Shown: positions 34,675 through 43,353 of the stretch, one piece after another
How the letters are laid out: each line of letters starts with the position of its first letter
Position numbering within the stretch: the stretch's first letter is position 1
Assembly (NCBI GenBank): GCA_017483605.1
Contig: JAFUWG010000054.1
Location: 62,001-126,000, forward strand
DNA from: Bacteroidaceae bacterium
Lineage (GTDB): Bacteria > Bacteroidota > Bacteroidia > Bacteroidales > Bacteroidaceae
Direction of reading: 5' to 3'
DNA: 64,000 bases
The notes under the pieces: model-generated
Told to the model about the DNA's origin: nothing
Databases searched by the model: none
Seen by the model: the letters and a program-made list of their open reading frames with translations, nothing else
Made by a program: the position numbers and the translations under genes

Positions 34675-36045
34675 ATGGAAAAATTGCTGGAGATAACGGA
34701 ACTGATCAGCAGCATCGTGTGGGGATGGCCCATGATTATTCTGCTGTTGGGCACACACCTTTTTCTCACTTTCAGATTGAAGTTTCCGCAACGGAAAATC
34801 TTCACCGCCATCAAGATGTCGGTGAAGAAGGATAAGGAATCGGCAGGCGATGTGAGCCAGTTTGCGGCGTTGGCAACTTCGCTGGCGGCAACGATTGGCA
34901 CAGGCAACATCATCGGCGTGGCAACGGCTGTCAGCCTCGGCGGTCCCGGGGCGGTGCTGTGGTGCTGGCTGACGGGCGTGTTTGGCATCGCAACAAAATA
35001 CAGCGAAGGGCTGCTTGCCATCAAGTATCGTGTGAAGACGTCGAACGGAAGGATGCTGGGAGGTCCGATGTATGCCCTGGAGAAAGGTCTGGGAATGAAA
35101 TGGTTAGGGCTTCTCTTCTGCATCTTTACTGCCATTGCGGCTTTCGGCATTGGCAACACGGTGCAGGCAAACGCCATCAGCGAAAATCTGGCGCTGGTGA
35201 TGGAGGGGATGATGTCGCCCGAGCGGACGAAGATGGTGGTCGGCTTTGTGCTGGCGGCACTGGTCGGCTTCGTCGTGATAGGCGGTGTGAAAAGCATCGC
35301 CAAGTGGTGTACGGCTCTGGTGCCGTTCATGGCGCTGATGTATGTGCTGGGATGCACCTACATCCTCATCGTCAACCACAGTTACATCGTCGAGGCATTG
35401 CTGCTCATCTGTCAAGAAGCGTTCTCGCTGAAGGCGGTCGGCGGCGGCACGGCAGGAACGGTGCTGATGGTGGCGGCACGATACGGTATCGCCAGAGGTT
35501 TGTTCTCCAACGAGTCGGGCATGGGTTCGGCTCCGATTGTGGCGGCGGCCGCCCAGACGAAGAACCCTGTGCGACAGGCGTTGGTGTCGAGCACGGGCAC
35601 ATTCTGGGACACGGTGGTCATCTGTGCCATCACGGGGTTGGTGATTGTGACGAGCATCATCGCTTATCCGGAAATCAGCCAAGAGGACGGCGGCATGTTG
35701 ACGAAGAAGGCCTTTGGTATGATACCCTACGTGGGCACACCCATTCTCACCTTTGGCATCATCACGTTTGCCTTCTCCACCATCCTCGGCTGGAGTTACT
35801 ACGGCGAGCGGGCGATGGAGTATCTGGCAGGGAAACGGAGCATCATCTTCTACCGCATCGTTTACATCCTGCTGGTGTTTGCCGGCTCGACCATGAGCCT
35901 TGCACTGGTGTGGAACTTGGCAGACATCATGAACGCCCTGATGGCGGTGCCTAACCTGGTTTCGCTGCTGCTCCTGTCGGGGGTGATTGCGAAGGAGACG
36001 CAGCACTATCTGTGGGAGAAGAATCTGGACGAAGAAACGGAATAA
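34675..36045 (+). CDS. Alanine/glycine:cation symporter (AGCS family)
   Basis: A Na+- or H+-coupled amino-acid symporter of the inner membrane. The family signature is intact: SLAATIGTGNIIGVATAVSL with GGPGAVLW, and NESGMGSAPIVAAAAQTKNP in the middle. About ten to eleven hydrophobic helices are visible. I start at 34675 (MEKLLEITELISSIVWGWP), giving 456 residues, the usual length; an ATG at 34633 is possible, and any earlier start lies upstream of the promoter. It begins a run with the antiporter gene 21 bases downstream. Confidence 0.93.
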   Translation: MEKLLEITELISSIVWGWPMIILLLGTHLFLTFRLKFPQRKIFTAIKMSVKKDKESAGDVSQFAALATSLAATIGTGNIIGVATAVSLGGPGAVLWCWLTGVFGIATKYSEGLLAIKYRVKTSNGRMLGGPMYALEKGLGMKWLGLLFCIFTAIAAFGIGNTVQANAISENLALVMEGMMSPERTKMVVGFVLAALVGFVVIGGVKSIAKWCTALVPFMALMYVLGCTYILIVNHSYIVEALLLICQEAFSLKAVGGGTAGTVLMVAARYGIARGLFSNESGMGSAPIVAAAAQTKNPVRQALVSSTGTFWDTVVICAITGLVIVTSIIAYPEISQEDGGMLTKKAFGMIPYVGTPILTFGIITFAFSTILGWSYYGERAMEYLAGKRSIIFYRIVYILLVFAGSTMSLALVWNLADIMNALMAVPNLVSLLLLSGVIAKETQHYLWEKNLDEETE

Positions 36046-36066
36046 TAACAAATAGTACATAACAAG

Positions 36067-37959
36067 ATGATTCAAGACCTTTGTATTATCATGCTGACGG
36101 CAGGCATCACAAGCCTGTTGTTCAAACTGTTCAAGCAGCCCGTGGTGCTGGGGTACATCGTGGCAGGTATGCTGGTGGGACCTCACGTGTTGGGCGAATC
36201 GTGGATTGACAACGAAGAGAACGCCGAGACGTGGGGCGAAATTGGTGTGCTTTTCCTCCTGTTCAGCCTCGGGTTGGAGTTCTCGTTCAAGAAACTGCTG
36301 AAGGTGGGCAGCACGGCTCTGATTGGCGCAGGCGTCATCGTGGTGGGCATGATGATTGCCGGTATGGTGACGGCTCATCTGCTCGGGCTGGACAGCATGA
36401 ACGCCCTGTTCTTGGGCGGTATGCTCTGTATGTCCTCGACCACCATCGTGTTCAAGGCGATAGAAGAGGCGGGATTGCGTAGCCACCGCTTTGCAGGTGT
36501 GTGCTTCGGCATTCTGATTGTGGAAGACCTCTTTGCCGTGGTGCTGATGGTGTTGTTGACGTCCATCGCCGTGAAGAACGAATTTGAAGGACAGGAACTG
36601 CTGTGGCAGGTGGGCAAACTGGTCATGTACATCGCCCTGTGGTTTGTGCTGGGCATCACGCTCATCCCGACCTTCCTGAAGAAGTTCAAGAAGCACCTCA
36701 ACGACGAGACGCTGACCATTTTCTCCATCGGACTCTGCCTCGGCATGGTGCTGCTGGCTGTTCAGGCAGGTTTCAGCAGCGCCCTGGGAGCCTTTGTGAT
36801 GGGTTCGGTGCTGGCAGAAACGGTGGATGCCGAACGCATTGAGCATCTGGTGCAACCCATCAAGAACATCTTCGGAGCCATCTTCTTCGTCTCTGTCGGC
36901 ATGATGATAGACCCTGCCCTACTCCTTCAGTACTGGCTGCCTATCACCATCATCACGCTGGTCGTGATTATCGGACAAATCTTTTTCGGCACCACGGGTA
37001 CCCTCCTCTCGGGTCAGCCGCTCCGGGTGGCACTACAGACAGGTTTTTCACTCGTACAGATTGGCGAGTTCGCCTTCATCATCGCAAGTTTGGGTCAGAG
37101 CCTCAAGGTGACCGACACCAGCCTCTACCCCATCGTGGTGGCTGTCAGCGTCATCACCACATTCCTGACGCCCTACATCATGAAACTCGCCTACCCCACG
37201 CTTACGTTCCTCGAGAACCACATGAGCGAGGGTACGAAAAAGATGCTGGACAGTTACACGGAAAAGCGGCAGGCGGGAGCAACCAACAAAAAGACTTCGA
37301 CATGGATGGCTCCGCCCATGCGTATCATCAAGTTCTTGCTGCTGAAACTGGCAATGGCTCCTGGCATCAACCAGTTCCTGCGTCTCTTCAACGAGAATCT
37401 CTACGCCCGCGAACGACTGGCTGAATCGCAGCGAGGACTGGAGAAGGAAGTGGCGGACACACTCTTGACACTGGAAATGAACATCGCCGAAGTGCAAGTG
37501 CCCAACAACTCGGCCTTTGCGGGTAAAGCCCTGAAAGACCTGAACATCCGCAACATCACGGGAGCCAACATCGTGAGAATCATCCGCGGAGGCGTAAACA
37601 TCAACATCCCTGGCGGCAATCACCGACTCTATCCAGGCGACCGCATCATCATCGCCGGCTCCGATGCCGACATCGCATCGTTCCAAAAACTGCTGGAGAC
37701 GAGCCTTTCCGACGATATGCAGGCAGACAAGAACACCAACATCGTGCTCGACAACTTCACCATCTCGTCCGATTCGCCCCTGCTGGGCAAGAGCATTATC
37801 AAATCGGGCATCCGCGAGAAAGGCAGTTGCATCGTCATGGGACTTCTACGCCCATCCGAAGACTTCTATACCAACCCCGACCCCAACATTGTCATCTGCG
37901 AGGGGGACATCATCATCGTGGCTGGCGAAAAACAAAAGATGCAGGAGTTTTTTGGATAA
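36067..37959 (+). CDS. CPA2 cation:proton antiporter with two C-terminal TrkA-C domains
   Basis: A 630-residue monovalent cation/proton antiporter. Residues 1-380 form a KefB-like membrane domain of about twelve helices with GYIVAGMLVGPHVLGE, FLLFSLGLEFS and GFSSALGAFVMGSVLAET. The cytoplasmic C-terminus has two TrkA-C (RCK-C) domains: about 480-555 (GDRIIIAGSDADIASF) and 565-630 (GDIIIVAGEKQKMQEF). There is no Rossmann TrkA-N domain between, unlike KefB or KefC, so gating is more likely by a small ligand at RCK-C than by glutathione or NADH. It probably exports K+ or Na+. Confidence 0.9.
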   Translation: MIQDLCIIMLTAGITSLLFKLFKQPVVLGYIVAGMLVGPHVLGESWIDNEENAETWGEIGVLFLLFSLGLEFSFKKLLKVGSTALIGAGVIVVGMMIAGMVTAHLLGLDSMNALFLGGMLCMSSTTIVFKAIEEAGLRSHRFAGVCFGILIVEDLFAVVLMVLLTSIAVKNEFEGQELLWQVGKLVMYIALWFVLGITLIPTFLKKFKKHLNDETLTIFSIGLCLGMVLLAVQAGFSSALGAFVMGSVLAETVDAERIEHLVQPIKNIFGAIFFVSVGMMIDPALLLQYWLPITIITLVVIIGQIFFGTTGTLLSGQPLRVALQTGFSLVQIGEFAFIIASLGQSLKVTDTSLYPIVVAVSVITTFLTPYIMKLAYPTLTFLENHMSEGTKKMLDSYTEKRQAGATNKKTSTWMAPPMRIIKFLLLKLAMAPGINQFLRLFNENLYARERLAESQRGLEKEVADTLLTLEMNIAEVQVPNNSAFAGKALKDLNIRNITGANIVRIIRGGVNINIPGGNHRLYPGDRIIIAGSDADIASFQKLLETSLSDDMQADKNTNIVLDNFTISSDSPLLGKSIIKSGIREKGSCIVMGLLRPSEDFYTNPDPNIVICEGDIIIVAGEKQKMQEFFG

Positions 37960-37968
37960 CTCCATACA

Positions 37969-37998
37969 AAAAAGGCACAACCGAAGTTGTGCCTTTTT
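37969..37998. terminator. Bidirectional terminator between antiporter and tmRNA
   Basis: A 13-bp stem (37969-37981 with 37986-37998), loop CGAA, A run to the left and T run to the right. It ends the antiporter transcript (+) and the tmRNA transcript (-). Confidence 0.92.
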
Positions 37999-38000
37999 CG

Positions 38001-38397
38001 TGAAGATGGAGGGGATTGAACCCTCGTCCAAACAAGGAAGCCATACGCTTTCTACATGCTTATTCTTGCCTTTGGTTTTCGTGATGCAGCAAGACCAAGA
38101 CCACCAACTGCACCCTTATCCTCTAAAGTTTCATCAACAGGGCGAGGCACCTATTGACTATTCCCGATTTTATAGCACCGCTGATCAGAACGCCTCAGGA
38201 CAGATGGCTTTCTGCGCGATGTCTCGTTCCCCTGCCTGGCAAGGGAATTAGGCCATATCTACTATGCTTCGATTAGGCAGCGAGAGCGTAACGAGTTTCG
38301 CCAATTAATTGTTCGATGTCTGATATTAAAGAGAGGGGCATCAACTCTCTGCATGCTTACGTACCACCTCATCTTGCTGTCAAATCCAGTCATCCCC
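38001..38397 (-). ncRNA. ssrA: Transfer-messenger RNA
   Basis: tmRNA rescues stalled ribosomes and tags the product. The 5' end GGGGATG pairs with CATCTTC at the 3' end (two G-T pairs), followed by discriminator A; CCA is not encoded. The 5' D-like region reads GACTGGATTTGACAGC, and the 3' T-arm GAGGG-TTCAATC-CCCTC is perfect. The tag frame is at 38276-38302 with stop TAA at 38273-38275 and encodes GETRYALAA, close to Bacteroidales tags. Length is about 397 bases. No -7 box lies just upstream, so it may share the tRNA-Cys promoter. Confidence 0.95.
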
Positions 38398-38525
38398 GAC
38401 TTTCTTTGCCGCCTTGAAGCCCCTTCAGAAAGTGTCCGAAGGCTTCTCTGTGCTCTCGATGCACAGGCGAGAAGTGATAAGTATGGCTCAACCAGCCACT
38501 GCCAATTGAGCCTCTTCTTGTTTAG

Positions 38526-38597
38526 AGGTGCGTACCCGATTCGAACGGGTGTACACGGTTTTGCAGACCGTTGACTAAGCCACTCATCCAACGCACC
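38526..38597 (-). tRNA. tRNA-Cys (GCA)
   Basis: On the minus strand, acceptor GGTGCGT pairs with ACGCACC, anticodon stem ACGGT/ACCGT encloses loop CTGCAAA with anticodon GCA, and the T-arm has GTTCGAATC. No CCA is encoded. It lies 128 bases upstream of ssrA and downstream of a perfect promoter. The 128-base spacer has a GGCTCAA/TTGAGCC hairpin and otherwise nothing I recognise. Confidence 0.96.
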
Positions 38598-38624
38598 AGA
38601 TGTTCGCTTGCTGTTTTGCGAGTG

Positions 38625-38655
38625 CAAAGGTAGTGTTTTTTCAGTAGATGGCAAA
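38625..38655 (-). promoter_or_regulatory. Promoter of tRNA-Cys (and probably ssrA)
   Basis: Reading the minus strand: TTTG (38655-38652), a 19-base spacer, TACCTTTG (38632-38625). From the -7 box on, 19 bases are identical to the tRNA-Gly cluster promoter. Confidence 0.88.
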
Positions 38656-38716
38656 TTTTTCGGCAACTTTTTTCGAGGAAAAGAATGTTTTTCTCCGATA
38701 TGTCAGGGAAAAAGAG

Positions 38717-38724
38717 TAATTTTG
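38717..38724 (+). promoter_or_regulatory. tilS -7 box
   Basis: TAATTTTG ends only ten bases before the tilS ATG, so the mRNA would have a leader of a few bases at most. The -33 region is T-rich without a clean TTTG. Confidence 0.6.
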
Positions 38725-38734
38725 CAGATAGAAA

Positions 38735-40018
38735 ATGGGAAAAGCAGTAGGCAAAGTCAAAGATTTCATCCGTCAGAACAACCTTTTGGAAGACAAGGCA
38801 CGGGTGGTGGTCGGCTTGAGCGGCGGACCAGATTCGGTGTGCCTCGCCCATATCCTGCACCAACTGGGATATGAGGTAGTGGCGACACACTGCAACTTCC
38901 ACCTGCGTGGAACAGAAAGCATGCGGGACGAGCAATTTGTGGAAGAGTTGTGTAGGCAACAGGGGTGGACACTCCACAAGACAGATTTCAGCACGGAGCA
39001 GTATGCCCAAGAACACAAGGTGAGCATTGAGATGGCGGCACGTGAACAGCGGTACGATTGGTTCCAGAATATGATGAGGGAAACGAATGCTGAAGCCATT
39101 GCCGTAGGGCATCACAAGGATGACAACGCCGAAACAATGCTGCTCAATCTGGTCAGAGGCACGGGCATCAAAGGCCTGTGTGGGATGCAACCCAAAAATG
39201 GAGATGTGGTGCGTCCCCTGCTGTGTCTCACCCGACAAGAGATTCTCGATTATCTGCAAGAAAAAGGGAACGATTATGTGACCGACCACACCAATTTGGA
39301 AGACAACTATGCCCGCAATAAGTTAAGACTCAACGTCATGCCACTCTTGGAGAGCATCAATCAGGGTGCTTTATCTAACATCACCTCATCCATCGAGAAT
39401 CTGAATGAAGTGCAGAAAGTGTATCGGCAAGCGATGGATGCCGCTATCAATGCGTGCAGCCACCATACCGAGAACGGCGAACTGCACATAATAATCTGTA
39501 AACTTCTGCAGCATCCCTCCCCTATCTCCGTCTTGCACGAACTGCTTTCCCCCTTCGGCTTCAACAAACAACAACTGAAAGAGATGCTTTCGTCCCTTCA
39601 AGAAAGTGGCAAACTTTTCTCTGCCAACGGACGCCGACTGCTGATTGACAGAGAGGACATCATCGTTGAAAGCCTCAACTACCCTGCCGTGCAGATTCAT
39701 CAAGAAGTCCTTCCCGTTGAGCAAGTCCACATCCAGAAAGGCCCTCGCTTCGCCTACCTCGATGCCAGCAAACTGCATGGAGAACTGACCCTCCGCACAC
39801 CCCAAACGGGCGACACTTTTGCGCCCTTTGGCATGAAAGGCAAACGCCGCCTCCTCAGCGACTTCCTCACCGACCTCAAACTCAACCTCTTCGAGAAAGA
39901 ACGTCAACCTCTCCTCATGGATGGCGAAGAGATTGCATGGGTGGTCGGCCGCCGCAGTTCCGACCTCTATCGCATAGATGAACACACAAAAAAAGTGGTC
40001 GTGCTAAAATTAGCATGA
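38735..40018 (+). CDS. tilS: tRNA(Ile)-lysidine synthetase
   Basis: TilS modifies C34 of tRNA-Ile(CAU) to lysidine, an essential step for AUA decoding. The 427 residues show the PP-loop SGGPDSVCLAHIL at about 29-41, CNFHLRG, the HHKDDNAETMLLNLVRGTG block, and a C-terminal TilS domain (TLRTPQTGDTFAPFGMKGKR). Length is normal. It starts almost leaderless from its own promoter. Its last bases form part of a terminator for the opposing defence operon. Confidence 0.96.
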   Translation: MGKAVGKVKDFIRQNNLLEDKARVVVGLSGGPDSVCLAHILHQLGYEVVATHCNFHLRGTESMRDEQFVEELCRQQGWTLHKTDFSTEQYAQEHKVSIEMAAREQRYDWFQNMMRETNAEAIAVGHHKDDNAETMLLNLVRGTGIKGLCGMQPKNGDVVRPLLCLTRQEILDYLQEKGNDYVTDHTNLEDNYARNKLRLNVMPLLESINQGALSNITSSIENLNEVQKVYRQAMDAAINACSHHTENGELHIIICKLLQHPSPISVLHELLSPFGFNKQQLKEMLSSLQESGKLFSANGRRLLIDREDIIVESLNYPAVQIHQEVLPVEQVHIQKGPRFAYLDASKLHGELTLRTPQTGDTFAPFGMKGKRRLLSDFLTDLKLNLFEKERQPLLMDGEEIAWVVGRRSSDLYRIDEHTKKVVVLKLA

Positions 40019-40022
40019 CCAC
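39985..40022 (-). terminator. Terminator of the defence operon
   Basis: Arms 39995-40007 and 40010-40022 pair over 13 bp with one G-T pair; on the minus strand the stem is followed by CTTTTTTTTG. It lies 38 bases beyond the res stop and overlaps the 3' end of tilS. Confidence 0.75.
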
Positions 40023-40060
40023 CACCCCAATTAAAGGCAATTCCTTTTACATGAAATCAC

Positions 40061-42754
40061 TTATGTAAGAGACAAAGCCAAAACATATTGAAGTTTAAGC
40101 GTTCGCCCCACTACACTATGTGGAATCAAGGCATATTGCCATTCCTTTCCGCCATTCTTCTTCGTATAATCGGAAACAATGGAACAATACTCCATAGCCG
40201 CCTTCTTTTTCTCCTGCACCTCGTCATTGTTCATATCTTTCTCCGCCTTCGTTTCAATCATGTATATTTTGTCGGCCGTATCTGCAATAAAATCAGGCTC
40301 GTATTGATGTGCACCATTCGACCAATAGATTTTGAATTGATTGGGGACAGGACGTAGCCAACGTAATACGTCCGCATCGTTTTCGAGCAAACAAGCAAAG
40401 TCCAACTCGGTTGTACTGTCAAACTTGTAGGTCTGATAATAAGATTTCAGAAAGCCTGTATAGATATATTTCTTCACAAAAGACTTCTGATTAGCACCAA
40501 AAGGAAGACGATAATCCCGATACCCAAATGCCGTTTCTTCTGTCAAATGCTGAGGCAACAGTTCCACAAAAGGCAAGACCCGCGAACTGGCATATCCTTG
40601 TTTCTCCAAGGTGAAATGCTCTTTCATTTGATGATAGATGCGATTGGCGATTGCCATCTTAAATTGATGCACTTTTTGGGAAATGTCTTTGCCTTCTTCC
40701 GTTTGCTGTTGAATCGCCTCTACTGCCTGATTCGCCAAGTGAAAAAGCAACTCCGCATTTTCGTCGTAATCAATTTCCTCAAAGTTCATCAATTGAGCGA
40801 CAATCTCTTTCACGGGTTCATCAAAGTAACCACTGGATATTGCCTTCAGCACTTCCACCTCATTATCTTTCAGCCCCATGCGGATAATCTCATTGCTCAA
40901 TTCTGGAAATGAAAAACCTTCTGACGTGTCTAAGTCAAATGGATGGAAAATCGCCGTGGCTTGTGGCTGTTCAATCACCACACGAGGAATTTCTATGACA
41001 TTGTCAAGGTAGTCTTTCACCACCATATTGATGACAGGCGTCATCTCCTCTATCTGTTTGGCAGACTCTTCTTCAGCAAAAAGAGGATTGGCAATGGCTG
41101 CCTTTTCTTTGATGATGGTTTCTGTCAGTTTTTTCAGTTTCGCGATATTCTCTGGCTTGGCAAGGTCTTCTTGCTTTTTCACTTGTGTATTCATCAGCGG
41201 AATGGCCTCCCATATTGCCATCTTCGCATCATAGATAGCCTTGGCTTTTACCGCATCATGCTGTTGCTCCGCTTTTGCCTTTTCTTGCTCAATCTTCTCT
41301 TCAAACGAGGTCTTTCCTTTGACAATCTGCCCTGCAACAGGTTTCAGTTCCTCGTCATCCAACTCCACGTAACTCAACTTGTTCAGCAGGGAATTTGGGT
41401 CTTGTGCTCTGCTGATGACTTCGTCAAAATTTTCATGGGCAATCACCGTCAACTTGTCCACCTCAGCATTGCCCGTTCTTTTCCCTCCGTAGGGCAAACG
41501 CAACCCACGTCCAATCGTTTGCTCCACCAGAGTAATGGCATCGGCAGCACGAAGTGGCACAATCGTGTAAAGGTTTGTCACATCCCAACCCTCTTTCAGC
41601 ATATTCACATGCACCACAACTTCAATCTTGTTGTTGGGGTCTTCAAGTGAAACAAACTGCTGGTCTATCTCATCATTCTTCTTCGTTGAACTGTCTATTT
41701 GCAACACCTTCCCTTGGTACTTCCCTTCATAGATTTTGTTTTCGATTAAATCAACCGTCTCTTTAGCGTGTTGAATGTTACGGCAAACCACCAAGATAAA
41801 AGGTTTCACTAATAGCACATTGTTTTCTTTCGAATACAACTCCAGATGCAGTTTGGTGTGTTCATGCACACTAATTGCATCCTCCAGTTTCAACACGTCC
41901 AACTCTTCTGGCGTTTGGTCTTTTTTCTCAAAGTTACGGCGTTTCGCGATGGTTGGATTCTTCACATACTTCCCTTCCGCCAATGCTTCTGCCAAATTGT
42001 ACTCATAGACAATATTTTTGAACGCTTTCCCCTTCTCGTCGTATGGCGTTGCCGTCATCTCCAATCCCAACACAGGACGTAACTCATTGATTGCCTTTCG
42101 AGACGCATCTGCATGATAACGGTGGGCCTCGTCCATCAGTATCACCAAATCATCAAGACTTGCAAGGTAATTGAAATACGATTGCCCCAGATATTCCGAG
42201 AGTCGCTTCATTTTTGGAGCACCCTTCTTGCTGTCCTTGCTATCGGTATTGAACTTGGATATATTAAAGACATTGATTTGAATTTCTGTAGCAGAAAAAA
42301 GATTTCTTGCCTGTTCATAATTATCACCTGTAATCACAACAGGCTGGTTGTGCACAAATTCAGAAATTCCCTTGAACACATACTTCTCGTATGATGGGTC
42401 ACCAAAGTCCCGAATCAACTTCTCATACAACGTCAGGTTGGGGGCAAGAATGAAGAAGTGACGGATATTCTTCTTCAAAAACAGATAAGCAATACAAGCA
42501 CCCATCAGCCTTGTCTTCCCGATGCCTGTGGCAATTGAGAAAGCAAACGATGGAAAATCCCTTTCAAAATCCCTGCACAACGGACACACCTCTTGTGCTT
42601 TTGCCAACTCTTCTTTGACAAAAGCCTCTTCCCCTCCCTCCGCAGGTTTCTTCAAAGAGAGATTATCCGTCAACCTCACCACCACATCCAATGCCTTGCA
42701 AAGTGGCTCTCGCAAAGACTGGCGCTGCTTGATATTGTTTGCTGTTGTATTCAT
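40061..42754 (-). CDS. res: Type III restriction subunit (helicase-nuclease)
   Basis: An 897-residue superfamily 2 ATPase with a C-terminal nuclease. The Walker A variant is SIATGIGKTRLM (about 74-85), the DEAH box is ILMDEAHRYH (208-211), then EMTATPYD. Motif VI is EQTIGRGLRLPYGGKRTG. Near the end, YEPDFIAD and MIETKAEKD (PD at 820-821, ETK at 834-836) give the PD-(D/E)XK site of type III Res. It would translocate or switch on DNA and cut between two sites unmethylated by Mod. Its ATG overlaps the previous stop (ATGA). It is the last gene of the six-gene operon. Confidence 0.92.
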   Translation of the reverse strand: MNTTANNIKQRQSLREPLCKALDVVVRLTDNLSLKKPAEGGEEAFVKEELAKAQEVCPLCRDFERDFPSFAFSIATGIGKTRLMGACIAYLFLKKNIRHFFILAPNLTLYEKLIRDFGDPSYEKYVFKGISEFVHNQPVVITGDNYEQARNLFSATEIQINVFNISKFNTDSKDSKKGAPKMKRLSEYLGQSYFNYLASLDDLVILMDEAHRYHADASRKAINELRPVLGLEMTATPYDEKGKAFKNIVYEYNLAEALAEGKYVKNPTIAKRRNFEKKDQTPEELDVLKLEDAISVHEHTKLHLELYSKENNVLLVKPFILVVCRNIQHAKETVDLIENKIYEGKYQGKVLQIDSSTKKNDEIDQQFVSLEDPNNKIEVVVHVNMLKEGWDVTNLYTIVPLRAADAITLVEQTIGRGLRLPYGGKRTGNAEVDKLTVIAHENFDEVISRAQDPNSLLNKLSYVELDDEELKPVAGQIVKGKTSFEEKIEQEKAKAEQQHDAVKAKAIYDAKMAIWEAIPLMNTQVKKQEDLAKPENIAKLKKLTETIIKEKAAIANPLFAEEESAKQIEEMTPVINMVVKDYLDNVIEIPRVVIEQPQATAIFHPFDLDTSEGFSFPELSNEIIRMGLKDNEVEVLKAISSGYFDEPVKEIVAQLMNFEEIDYDENAELLFHLANQAVEAIQQQTEEGKDISQKVHQFKMAIANRIYHQMKEHFTLEKQGYASSRVLPFVELLPQHLTEETAFGYRDYRLPFGANQKSFVKKYIYTGFLKSYYQTYKFDSTTELDFACLLENDADVLRWLRPVPNQFKIYWSNGAHQYEPDFIADTADKIYMIETKAEKDMNNDEVQEKKKAAMEYCSIVSDYTKKNGGKEWQYALIPHSVVGRTLKLQYVLALSLT

Positions 42755-43353
42755 TGCTTATAAAACTCTATGATTTTGTCATCTTTTATAGAGACCTCAT
42801 TTACAGGTACTAAATGTATGCCATGTTCTTTATAAAAGGTCTTATATTCCGTATAATCACTAACAATCATTTCGTTAAAAGCCGTCTTTTTCCTTGGGAA
42901 AGCCACAATGCCATATACATTATTTTTGAGGATGACACCATGTTTACGAAACTCACCAACATTTAATATCAACTTCTCTTTTACATTTTGTTTGTATCTA
43001 GAAATTCGGCTTCCTTTGCAATCTTTTATTTCTATAAAAAGAATCCAACTCTTATCATCATTTATGGTTGGGAACATGCAACATTCACCATGTTTCAAAT
43101 CATCATCTTCTTCATCTTTGAACTGATTGTCTTTAAACACATTATAATCAATGGACAAAACATTTGTGTTTAAAACAATACAACAATCCATATCGGCTGT
43201 ACTATCATTAGGGTCTCTGGGTAAAACGTCACTAATCTCAACGCCTCTTTCGTTACTGGTACGTTTCGTGAAATCCGCCACATATATTTTCTCCGCTTTA
43301 GTCGTCCCAAACGTAGACTCTGGATATGCTTTCAGTATTCTACTCTTCATCAT
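42751..43353 (-). CDS. Unknown protein, possible PD-(D/E)XK nuclease partner of the ATPase
   Basis: A 200-residue AT-rich gene whose family I do not recognise. KSWILFIEIKDCKGSRISRY (101-120) is a hydrophobic strand ending in Glu108-x-Lys110, and STADMDCCIV (51-60) gives candidate upstream aspartates, the order seen in PD-(D/E)XK nucleases. The fold is an inference. It overlaps the ATPase gene by 14 bases (or 11 from the ATG at 43350) and the res gene by four, so its output is tied to both. The tight pairing with an OLD-like ATPase resembles other ATPase-effector defence pairs. A Toprim effector is not supported. Confidence 0.55.
   Translation of the reverse strand: MMKSRILKAYPESTFGTTKAEKIYVADFTKRTSNERGVEISDVLPRDPNDSTADMDCCIVLNTNVLSIDYNVFKDNQFKDEEDDDLKHGECCMFPTINDDKSWILFIEIKDCKGSRISRYKQNVKEKLILNVGEFRKHGVILKNNVYGIVAFPRKKTAFNEMIVSDYTEYKTFYKEHGIHLVPVNEVSIKDDKIIEFYKQ

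Noticed and set aside
35104-36855. Open frame of 583 codons on the minus strand
   Set aside because: It runs opposite to the symporter and antiporter genes, which have complete family motifs. The product is rich in His and Gln with no domain, as expected from reading GC-rich codons backward.
42751-43353. Calling the 200-residue protein AriB of PARIS
   Set aside because: It lacks a visible Toprim Glu and DxD pattern and is shorter than DUF4435 effectors.
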